Shown here: in pieces, positions 1 to 5,335 of the stretch | Layout of the letters: each line of letters opens with the position of its first letter | Numbering within the stretch: the first letter of the stretch is position 1 | Assembly (NCBI GenBank): GCA_026387515.1 | Contig: JAPLLP010000175.1 | Coordinates: 1-7,352, forward strand | Source of the DNA: Candidatus Omnitrophota bacterium | GTDB lineage: Bacteria; Omnitrophota; Koll11; Gygaellales; Profunditerraquicolaceae | Length of the DNA stretch: 7,352 bases | Direction of reading: 5' to 3' | Position numbers and translations under genes: made by a program | The notes under the pieces: model-generated | Seen by the model: the letters and a program-made list of their open reading frames with translations, nothing else | What the model was told of the DNA's origin: nothing | Databases searched by the model: none

Positions 1-1
1 T

Positions 2-169
2 ATTTCGGTTGCGGATGCCTATGACGCGATGACAAGCTCGCGGGCGTACAGGCAGGCATTAAGCAGGGATGCAGCATTAGAAGAATTAAGGAAAAATTGC
101 GGCTCTCAGTTTAATACCCAGGTAGTTAAGGCGTTTCTCAAGGTGTTAGGGGTTACTAATATTTCTTGA
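2..169 (+). CDS. HD-GYP domain protein, C-terminal end (partial)
   Basis: The window opens inside a reading frame that ends at TGA 167-169, giving 55 visible residues. They begin with ISVADAYDAMTS, continue through RAYRQALS and LEELRKNCGSQFN, and end with VVKAFLKVLG. This is the typical last part of an HD-GYP domain (PF13487), in which a VADAYDAMTS stretch is followed by a 'G(T/S)QF(D/N)...V..F' helix. Family members hydrolyse cyclic-di-GMP through a di- or tri-metal centre. The HD and GYP catalytic residues lie upstream of the window, so activity cannot be judged and any N-terminal sensor or receiver domain is unseen. The next gene has its own promoter overlapping this stop codon, so the two are probably not strictly co-transcribed. 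The family call is firm; the exact architecture is unknown. Confidence 0.88.
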   Translation: MSVADAYDAMTSSRAYRQALSRDAALEELRKNCGSQFNTQVVKAFLKVLGVTNIS

Positions 170-194
170 CATAACCTCTAGATTATGATAAAGT
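166..194 (+). promoter_or_regulatory. sigma70-type promoter for the TM_helix gene
   Basis: A perfect -35 hexamer TTGACA (166-171) is followed by a 17-bp spacer and a -10 TAAAGT (189-194, 4 of 6 matches). A TG at 186-187 makes an extended -10 (TGATAAAGT). The expected start of transcription is about 200-202. The -35 overlaps the stop codon of the HD-GYP gene. Predicted from consensus alone; the spacing and perfect -35 make it the best promoter I see in the window. Confidence 0.6.
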
Positions 195-208
195 TAGGAA
201 AACCCAGA

Positions 209-246
209 GGGCAGGATTAAAGCTAAAATTGCTTTAAGAACTGTCC
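209..246 (+). promoter_or_regulatory. two-part hairpin in the TM_helix gene leader
   Basis: The outer stem pairs 209-214 (GGGCAG) with 241-246 (CTGTCC), with one G-U pair. The inner stem pairs 217-223 (TTAAAGC) perfectly with 231-237 (GCTTTAA) around a 7-nt loop. The internal loop between them is GA (215-216) opposite GAA (238-240), which could form tandem sheared G-A pairs. The structure begins about 8 nt after the predicted transcription start. No U-tract follows, so it is not an intrinsic terminator. It may be an mRNA-stabilising or ligand-sensing leader element. I do not recognise a known riboswitch class. Confidence 0.4.
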
Positions 247-264
247 AAAACACTACTGTGTCAC

Positions 265-291
265 CCCCAATCCTAATCGAATGGATTGGGG
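265..291 (+). promoter_or_regulatory. 9-bp perfect hairpin upstream of the TM_helix gene RBS
   Basis: CCCCAATCC (265-273) and GGATTGGGG (283-291) pair perfectly around a 9-nt loop (274-282). There is no T-run after it, and it lies inside the predicted leader about 11 nt before the Shine-Dalgarno sequence. A role in translation control or transcript stability is more plausible than termination. Together with the element at 209-246 it makes most of this leader structured. Confidence 0.45.
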
Positions 292-304
292 TTCACATTG
301 TGAA
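292..304 (+). promoter_or_regulatory. 13-bp palindrome abutting the Shine-Dalgarno sequence
   Basis: TTCACATTGTGAA is a perfect inverted repeat with one central base. It directly follows the 265-291 hairpin and its last two bases are the first two of the AAGGAGGT ribosome binding site. As DNA it has the size and symmetry of a small operator half-site pair. As RNA it could form a 5-bp hairpin (292-296 with 300-304). A palindrome this short can arise by chance, so function is inference. Confidence 0.3.
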
Positions 305-310
305 GGAGGT
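303..310 (+). promoter_or_regulatory. ribosome binding site that sets the TM_helix gene start
   Basis: AAGGAGGT is a near-complete match to the anti-Shine-Dalgarno sequence. Its GGAGG core ends 5 nt before ATG 315. This selects ATG 315 over a GTG at 258 in the same frame, whose extra 19 codons run through the 265-291 hairpin and this site. Confidence 0.8.
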
Positions 311-314
311 AAAG

Positions 315-992
315 ATGAGTATGTGGCAGTCATGGGTGTTATTGGAACCGGCTAAGGCAGTATTTGCCCAAATAGTCCAGTTCTTGATCAACGTGCTTTT
401 GGTCATCTGTATCCTATTGATTGGGTGGCTTATCTCAAAGTTGATTAAGAATATTGTTACCCGTGGATTAAGGGCAGTGAAGCTTGATGAGTTGTCTGAT
501 CGTATCGAGCTGGATAGCCTATTGGCAAAGGGTGGCATAAAGTATTCGCTTTCAGAGCTGATTGGCATCATCTGTTATTGGCTTTCGCTTTTGATCGCCT
601 TGGTTATGGCAATCAATTCAATCGGCCTCACCGTTGCCGCTGAGCTCCTACAGAAAATAGTTCTTTTTGTGCCCAATGTTATAGCCGCGATATTTATCCT
701 TATCTTGGGTATGTTTATAGCAACCTTATTGAGGAACATAGTCAGGACCGCTGCTACAAATGCCGGATTATCGCAGGTTAACCTTTTAAGTAAAGTAGTT
801 GAAATGCTGGTGCTTATCTTTGCTGTTGTTACCGCTTTAAAACAGCTTATGATTGACGTCAGGATTATTGAGTTGGCTATCAGTATTGTTTTAGCTTCCG
901 CAGGCCTTGCGTTGGCCTTATCCTTCGGGTTGGGATGCAAGGATATAGCCGGAAAGTTTTTGAACGAATTTATTGAGAAGATTAAAAAATAA
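315..992 (+). CDS. TM_helix (mechanosensitive-channel-like) membrane protein
   Basis: This 225-residue protein has about five hydrophobic segments, near residues 20-41, 83-103, 115-138, 159-178 and 184-206. Two segments are followed by basic, amphipathic stretches: GWLISKLIKNIVTRGLRAVK near 37-56, and GMFIATLLRNIVRTAA near 132-147. That is the repeating pattern of the conserved TM helix family (PF05552) found in MscS-related proteins. The C-terminus, ALSFGLGCKDIAGKF (201-215), resembles the end of the MscS pore helix. The protein stops there, so the cytoplasmic beta domain and vestibule of true MscS channels are absent. It is therefore a short TM_helix protein and ion conduction is unproven. 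ATG 315 is chosen from the AAGGAGGT just upstream. The gene appears monocistronic, with its own promoter, a structured leader and a strong terminator. Confidence 0.8.
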   Translation: MSMWQSWVLLEPAKAVFAQIVQFLINVLLVICILLIGWLISKLIKNIVTRGLRAVKLDELSDRIELDSLLAKGGIKYSLSELIGIICYWLSLLIALVMAINSIGLTVAAELLQKIVLFVPNVIAAIFILILGMFIATLLRNIVRTAATNAGLSQVNLLSKVVEMLVLIFAVVTALKQLMIDVRIIELAISIVLASAGLALALSFGLGCKDIAGKFLNEFIEKIKK

Positions 993-1016
993 CTTGTTTT
1001 TAGAACTAGTAAGCGC

Positions 1017-1064
1017 AATTTTGCCCCCTGGCCTTAATTTTTAAAAGTCAGGGGGCAAAATTTT
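1017..1064 (+). terminator. intrinsic terminator after the TM_helix gene
   Basis: AATTTTGCCCCCTG (1017-1030) pairs perfectly over 14 bp with CAGGGGGCAAAATT (1049-1062) around an 18-nt loop, followed by a T-rich tail (1061-1067). The G/C core is flanked by A/T on both sides, so it could also act on the reverse strand. The tail ends only a few bases before ATG 1072 of the next gene, which is unusually close. Confidence 0.88.
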
Positions 1065-1071
1065 ATTATCT

Positions 1072-2484
1072 ATGATCATACTGCGCAGGATATTGTTTTA
1101 TATATTTTTTTTGGTGTATCTTTTCATCTGCCCTCTGATCATACTTTATGCTTTCGGTTACATATTGAAGCCGAACAGCGAAAAGGCCATGATCAAGACC
1201 GGGCTAATTTCCCTATCAAGCGTTCCTTACGGAGCTAACGTATATATCGAAAATAAGCATTATCTTAATAACACTCCCGCAGTTATCCGAGATTTGATCC
1301 CGGGGAATTATTCTGTAAGTTTAAACCTTAAGGATTACCAGCCGGCCTGGCGCGTGATTTCGGTTGTCGCAGGCAAGGCAAGTGTTTTTGAGCATACGCT
1401 CCTTTTGCCTAAAAAATGGAATATCCGGGTTTTGCTGCCGGATAGTTTCGAGACTCTTATGCCGCTTGCCGGGACGCATTTTATTCTCTTGTCCAGGGGG
1501 TCTCGACTCAAGGATTACATGGTCTATAACTGGAGAAGGGAAACGGCCTGGCCGCTCTTAGAAGCGGGATCGGAGTTGAATAACGCCAAAGTCCTATCCT
1601 GCTCGCAGGTAAAATTGATAGGGGATAAAGAAGAGTTCATCCGGTTTGAGTTAAGGGACAAGGCAGTTAAGGTGGATGATCTTTCGCGGTTTTTCTATAA
1701 AATCCCGCAAAGCGTAAAATGGGATCCGCAAGTCCCGGAGAATATGTTTGTCCTTGAAGATAACCATCTAAACAGGATAGATGTTACCGGTAACGGACTC
1801 TCTCCTAAATATATTGAAGGTGTCTATGGGTACGCGATTTCCGATAAGATGATCTATATTTTTAACCAGAATGACGCGATTACGCAGATTGACTATGAGA
1901 AGAAGAAAAGCGAGGTTATCTACGATAATGCCAAGTCTGACGTCACTAGCTTTAATCATCAAAGTGATTCTATCATAGAACCTTTGTCTAAAGAATCGGT
2001 AATATTCTGCCCGGAAAGGGGAGCGCTTTTCCTGAATCTCGGGAACCGTAGGTTGTTGGAAAAAAAATTGCAGGGTATAGAGTTTGATCCGGAGTCAAAG
2101 AGGCTTGCTGCCTGGCAGGAAGGTAAAATCGGGGTGCTAGAGCTTTTAAAAAAAGAATCAGGGGATTCGGTTAAAATATATGCGCCGCATTTGGCCTGGA
2201 TCTTTAGCGAAGGAAAGTCCATTACGCAATGTTTCTGGGTGTATAGGGGGACGCACTTGATGTTTCTGGATAGCGACAAAGTATATCTATTGGGAGTGGA
2301 AGGGGAGTTGAATCTCAATATCGCTGAGCTTTTTGAGGTCAAGAAGAATAGCGCTATTTTTTATAATGGCCAGGAAGGAAGGCTCTATTTTTTAGACCGC
2401 GCAACGGGTAGTTTTTCTAGTGCCCAGGTAATCCCCGAAAAGGAAAAAAATGAAATTCCATTATTCACGCCAAACCCCGGATAA
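1072..2484 (+). CDS. membrane-anchored PEGA domain protein with probable beta-propeller
   Basis: This 470-residue protein starts with a hydrophobic anchor (residues about 7-32, rich in I, L, F and Y). A PEGA domain (PF08308) follows at about 44-112, with the characteristic order SSVPYGANVYIE, 'TPA.I.DLIPGNYSVSL' and a closing 'Y...' strand. PEGA domains are beta-sandwich modules common in surface and envelope proteins of Gram-negative bacteria and candidate phyla. Residues about 115-460 contain repeated short beta-strand blocks (for example HLNRIDVTGNG, MIYIFNQNDAITQIDY, KVYLLGVEGELNL), which suggests a WD40/TolB-like beta-propeller; this part is inference. The soluble part is probably extracytoplasmic. 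The 3' end overlaps the GT2 gene by 35 nt, so translation is likely coupled. I see no Shine-Dalgarno before ATG 1072, where a terminator hairpin sits instead; the start is kept because it gives a complete anchor. No catalytic motif is recognised. Confidence 0.78.
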   Translation: MIILRRILFYIFFLVYLFICPLIILYAFGYILKPNSEKAMIKTGLISLSSVPYGANVYIENKHYLNNTPAVIRDLIPGNYSVSLNLKDYQPAWRVISVVAGKASVFEHTLLLPKKWNIRVLLPDSFETLMPLAGTHFILLSRGSRLKDYMVYNWRRETAWPLLEAGSELNNAKVLSCSQVKLIGDKEEFIRFELRDKAVKVDDLSRFFYKIPQSVKWDPQVPENMFVLEDNHLNRIDVTGNGLSPKYIEGVYGYAISDKMIYIFNQNDAITQIDYEKKKSEVIYDNAKSDVTSFNHQSDSIIEPLSKESVIFCPERGALFLNLGNRRLLEKKLQGIEFDPESKRLAAWQEGKIGVLELLKKESGDSVKIYAPHLAWIFSEGKSITQCFWVYRGTHLMFLDSDKVYLLGVEGELNLNIAELFEVKKNSAIFYNGQEGRLYFLDRATGSFSSAQVIPEKEKNEIPLFTPNPG

Positions 2485-3709
2485 GAGAGAGAAGCTTTTG
2501 CAGCGATTCTTTGAGATCCTGCCTGCATCTACCAGCTGGTTTATTATCGTGGGGATGCTTTGTTTTTCCTTCTGGAGGCCCCTGCCCGCGGCAGTCCTTA
2601 TTATAGCTTTTGATCTTTATTGGTTGTTGCGTCTTTTTTATATGGTCATATTCCTGGTGATTTCCTATGTGAAGATGGGTTTTGAAAAAAAGACAAACTG
2701 GCTCCAGAGAATAGACGACATAGATCATTTGCGGGAGTGTCTAGCAGTGCCTGATGCAAAAAGACGCGTATGTTTTAAAGACCGGATATCCCAGGTTGAA
2801 CACCATCGTCGCCTGGAATGGTTAAGGCGTTCAGCTAACTTTCCGGCTCCCTCAAAAGATATTTATCATCTGGTGATCTTGCCTATTTTAAGAGAATCGG
2901 GAAAAATAATTGAATCTACCGTTGCCAGCCTTGCCAGGGGCAATGCATTATCAAAAAAACTCCTGGTAGTTTTAGCGGTGGAAGAGAGGGCTTCGCAAAA
3001 AGTAAAAGACGGGGTCTTATGGGCACAAAAAGAATTTGGGCATCATTTTCTTGATTTTTTGATCGTTTTACACCCCGATGGCCTGCCGCAAGAAGCAAGG
3101 GTTAAGGGGGCTAACGTGACTTTTGCCGCGCGCCAGGCCGCGGGGTATTTTAAGGAGAAGGGCATTAGTTTCGAGAATGTGATCGTTTCTTGTTTTGACG
3201 CGGACACAGTCGTTGACCATAATTATTTCGCCTGTCTTACCTATAATTTCATGATTTGTCCTGATCGCAACCAGGCAAGCTTCCAGCCTATACCGGTGTA
3301 TCATAATAATATCTGGGATGTCCCTGCATTTGCCCGTGTTTTGGATGTGGGTTCGTCATTTTTCCAGCTCATTGAGTCTACCAATCCGGCAAGCCTGGTA
3401 ACATTCTCCAGCCATAGCATGAGTTTTAAGGCTCTGGTAGACGTAGGGTATTGGCCCATAGATTTGATTTCCGATGATTCGGCTATTTTCTGGAAATGCT
3501 TTATCCATTTTGACGGAAATTACCGGGTTGTGCCTTTGTATATCACAGTTTCAATGGATGTTGCGGATGCCGGTTCTTGGCGCAAGACCTTTTTAAATGT
3601 TTATCGGCAGAAGCGTAGGTGGGCCTGGGGGGTAGAAAATTTTCCCATAGTCATGAGAGCCTTCTTGAAAGCCAAGAGGATTCCTTTGATTAAACTTAGG
3701 TGTGGTTAG
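2450..3709 (+). CDS. membrane glycosyltransferase family 2, 5' part of a split gene
   Basis: This 419-residue frame has two or three N-terminal hydrophobic segments (about 28-75) followed by a GT-A domain (about 138-385). Visible motifs are DAD (250-252, the metal/nucleotide-sugar DxD), SDD (341-343, the likely catalytic acidic region) and QKRRW (387-391, the QxxRW motif of processive GT2 enzymes such as cellulose, hyaluronan and beta-glucan synthases). The catalytic domain looks complete. Soon after QKRRW the frame ends with LIKLRCG at TAG 3707-3709. The family-like C-terminus continues in the +1 frame (see 3702-4022). As read, the product lacks its C-terminal membrane helices. ATG 2450 follows an AAGGA at 2440-2444 and lies inside the PEGA gene. 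The expected role is polymerising or adding sugars at the inner membrane for an envelope glycan; the sugar cannot be read from sequence. Confidence 0.82.
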   Translation: MKFHYSRQTPDKREKLLQRFFEILPASTSWFIIVGMLCFSFWRPLPAAVLIIAFDLYWLLRLFYMVIFLVISYVKMGFEKKTNWLQRIDDIDHLRECLAVPDAKRRVCFKDRISQVEHHRRLEWLRRSANFPAPSKDIYHLVILPILRESGKIIESTVASLARGNALSKKLLVVLAVEERASQKVKDGVLWAQKEFGHHFLDFLIVLHPDGLPQEARVKGANVTFAARQAAGYFKEKGISFENVIVSCFDADTVVDHNYFACLTYNFMICPDRNQASFQPIPVYHNNIWDVPAFARVLDVGSSFFQLIESTNPASLVTFSSHSMSFKALVDVGYWPIDLISDDSAIFWKCFIHFDGNYRVVPLYITVSMDVADAGSWRKTFLNVYRQKRRWAWGVENFPIVMRAFLKAKRIPLIKLRCG

Positions 3710-4022
3710 CTGGTTTCCTGCGCTTTTTGCCGGCAGGGAGTTTTCCAGCACCGTGATTTATTATAGCGCGCCGCGCATCAAAGCTATTATTTTTGACCTT
3801 GCTTCGTTGGGGCTACTGACCTCTAGCGTATTAAGCGTTCTACTATTACCCAGGCTTTCCATGAAACATAACTGGTTGAAGAAGGCCGGCCATTTTTTCG
3901 AATGGCTGCTGGTGCCCCTGATATCGCTTTTTTTGAGCGCCATCCCAGCTCTTGATGCCCAGACCAGGCTGATGACAGCTAGATATATGGAATTCTGGGT
4001 AACCGAGAAAAAAAGAAAATAA
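3702..4022 (+). pseudogene. GT2 C-terminal membrane part, out of frame (3' fragment)
   Basis: The frame one base downstream of the GT2 frame encodes SWFPALFAGREFSSTV, then two hydrophobic segments, and ends IPALDAQTRLM...EFWVTEKKRK. From memory of the family, GT2 proteins with DxD/QxxRW motifs in candidate phyla end in just this way (a 'PALDAQTRLM..Y..FWVT' tail). This is therefore the displaced end of the upstream gene, not a separate one. Sense coding in this frame resumes near 3696. GTG 3702 is the first usable start but has no ribosome binding site. From the same memory of homologs, I also expect about 20-30 residues with another membrane helix between QKRRW and this segment. If so, a deletion that is not a multiple of three, and not a single-base slip, caused the break. 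The stop is TAA 4020-4022. Confidence 0.7.
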
Positions 4023-4024
4023 AA

Positions 4025-4621
4025 ATGCGCCCAATCCTTAAAAAAATAAAATCCATAAAATTTAAATGGATAGTCGCGGCCTTTCTTGCCTTATATTGCG
4101 TGATTATTATATTGAATATTACTAATAAGGGTGACTTTTTTCAATGGGATTTCCGGGGGTTTTATTATTGCGCTAAGAGCGCAAGCAGCGGATTGGATCC
4201 CTATAATACAAAGAAAATCGCCTGCGCGTTTAATTCTTACATTTTTCCTTATTGTTATACGCCTTTTAGCCTGTATTTTTTTAAGCTTTTTACGTTTTTT
4301 AGGTATACCGCGGCGTTTTATATTTTCCTTTTTTTAAAGTGCGTTCTTTTGTTGGCCCTTATCATCATCTGGCGCGACGGATTCTTCGGGCGCAGGCTGG
4401 GGGTAAGTTTTTTTGTTTTGTGCCTTTTGGGCTTTGACCGGGCCATTTATCTTGATTTTGCCGCGGGAAATGTTTCTATATTCGAGCAGATTTTTTTATG
4501 GCTGGCATTTCTTTTCTACCTGAGGAAAAGGCTATTCTTATTCTGCGTATTTATCCTTTTGGCTTCGGTTTTTAAGCTACAGCCGATTTTTTTCCTGGTT
4601 TTACTGTTTTTGTGCGAATAG
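4025..4621 (+). CDS. GT87/DUF2029-like membrane glycosyltransferase, 5' part interrupted by TAG
   Basis: The first 198 residues belong to a polytopic protein. A first membrane helix (about 14-31) leads to WDFRGFYYCAKSASSGLDPY (about 39-58). That matches the 'D(F/W)..YY.A..L..G.(D/N)PY' signature of the GT87/DUF2029 (PF09594) GT-C glycosyltransferases, where the early Asp is thought to be catalytic. 'YCYTPFSLYF' and 'AAGNVSIFEQIFLWLAFLFY' match the later conserved 'Y.P' and 'G(Q/N).N' helices, and FKLQP the 'K..P' loop. Family members use polyprenyl-phosphate sugars as donors on the outer face of the membrane. ATG 4025 lies 2 nt after the GT2 stop, with only a weak purine-rich upstream tract. 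The frame is cut at TAG 4619-4621 in the middle of the fold and continues sensibly in the same frame. Confidence 0.75.
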   Translation: MRPILKKIKSIKFKWIVAAFLALYCVIIILNITNKGDFFQWDFRGFYYCAKSASSGLDPYNTKKIACAFNSYIFPYCYTPFSLYFFKLFTFFRYTAAFYIFLFLKCVLLLALIIIWRDGFFGRRLGVSFFVLCLLGFDRAIYLDFAAGNVSIFEQIFLWLAFLFYLRKRLFLFCVFILLASVFKLQPIFFLVLLFLCE

Positions 4622-5212
4622 AAGGATAAATACAGGTATTTTTTTATTGCTTCGCTTATTTTCTGTCTGGAATTGTTGATTACCCGCTTTTTTGCTCCTC
4701 AGTTAGTTAATAATTTTTCCGTCAATGCCTTGGAGACCTTTAGCGAAAAAGGCATCATTAATCCCTGTACATTTGCCTTAGTTCAAGAGATAGTAGATTT
4801 CTTACCGAAGGGGCTGGGAGCCGTGTATCACAGGTTGATTTTTATCTTCATATATTTTGCTGTTTTGGCAACGGTAATACTATTAAGCCTTAAAGCTATC
4901 CTTAAGATCAATTCACAAAAGATAGAAGATAAGGGAAAGTGGCTGGTTTTTTTTATCTGTTTGGTGTATGCACTGGTTGCCCCGCGCTTTAAGGATTATT
5001 CTTATATTATTTTGATCCCGCCGACATACTTTATCATGCAGAAGATGCGCGGTATCAAGGCGGGCACTTTATTTTTTGTCCTGGTTATCCTGTCTGCGAA
5101 AGGCGTAACGCTACCGGGATTTGATTATATCTGCTATTTTTTATGGAACTACTATCCCTTATTCTTGGCCTTTATGGTTTGGGGGGTATATTTGTATGAG
5201 CTGCGCGATTAA
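4622..5212 (+). pseudogene. GT87/DUF2029-like protein, 3' part after the in-frame TAG
   Basis: Directly after TAG 4619-4621 the same frame stays open for 196 codons to TAA 5210-5212. It reads KDKYRYFFIASLIFCLELL, then a loop, then four or so membrane helices. It contains LVAPRFKDYSYIILIPP, which matches the 'SP.....Y...L.PP' region near the C-terminus of GT87 proteins. Joined across the TAG, the protein would be about 395 residues, a normal GT87 length. The first possible starts (TTG 4673 and later) lack a ribosome binding site and lie inside a predicted helix, so independent translation is unlikely. The simplest reading is one gene with a nonsense change (for example from GAG, CAG or AAG) or a base-call error. 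Confidence 0.75.
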
Positions 5213-5230
5213 GAGTTGGCATTCGCTACT

Positions 5231-5324
5231 GCGACACCCCGCGCTAAGCGGCTACCTGGCCCAGATAGGATTTGGGCCAGTGTCCCCTCTCGGGGAAATT
5301 GCGCGGGTGTTCGCTTGCTGCGAA
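5231..5324 (+). promoter_or_regulatory. GC-rich three-way-junction RNA leader of the DUF2157 gene
   Basis: The 123-nt gap after the GT87 frame holds a compact fold. The outer stem pairs 5231-5244 with 5301-5314 (13 bp, with single bulges at C5240 and T5310). It encloses a perfect 8-bp hairpin, 5256-5263/5273-5280 (CTGGCCCA/TGGGCCAG), and a 5-bp hairpin, 5283-5287/5292-5296. Two alternative hairpins, 5239-5242/5248-5251 (CCGC/GCGG) and 5310-5314/5320-5324 (TTCGC/GCGAA), compete with the outer stem; the second ends inside the Shine-Dalgarno sequence. CCCTCT (5285-5290) could also pair with GGAGGG (5325-5330). It is visibly more GC-rich than its flanks. It could be a cis-regulatory RNA or a palindromic repeat element. 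I recognise no Rfam class, and there is no T-run. Confidence 0.5.
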
Positions 5325-5329
5325 GGAGG
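5323..5329 (+). promoter_or_regulatory. ribosome binding site that sets the DUF2157 gene start
   Basis: AAGGAGG lies 6 nt before ATG 5336. It fixes the start there even though the frame is open upstream to 5216; those 40 upstream codons (Arg/Pro-rich) are simply the structured leader read as protein. Confidence 0.85.
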
Positions 5330-5335
5330 GCTACA

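Noticed and set aside
258..314. Upstream GTG start extending the TM_helix protein by 19 residues
   Set aside because: The extension runs through a perfect hairpin and the AAGGAGGT site. ATG 315 has ideal ribosome binding site spacing.
575..1018. Minus-strand open frame opposite the TM_helix gene
   Set aside because: Low-complexity shadow of a hydrophobic + strand gene, with no recognisable protein features.
1064..1069. TATTAT as a -10 box for the PEGA gene
   Set aside because: The predicted transcription start (about 1075-1077) would fall after the ATG at 1072, and the matching -35 (TTAAAA) is weak. The motif is the terminator tail.
9..3571. GTTGCGGATGCC present at 9-20 and again at 3560-3571
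   Set aside because: A 12-base match within two unrelated coding regions, both encoding V-A-D-A. Chance or codon bias, not a repeat element.
5216..5232. TTGGCA...TGC as a sigma54 or sigma70 promoter before DUF2157
   Set aside because: The GG to GC spacing is 11 nt and not 10. For sigma70 the -10 position is CCGCGC. Neither fits.
5216..5335. Arg/Pro-rich N-terminal extension of DUF2157, or a small peptide in the 5121-5339 frame
   Set aside because: Both are translations of the structured GC-rich leader. A strong Shine-Dalgarno site sets the start at 5336.
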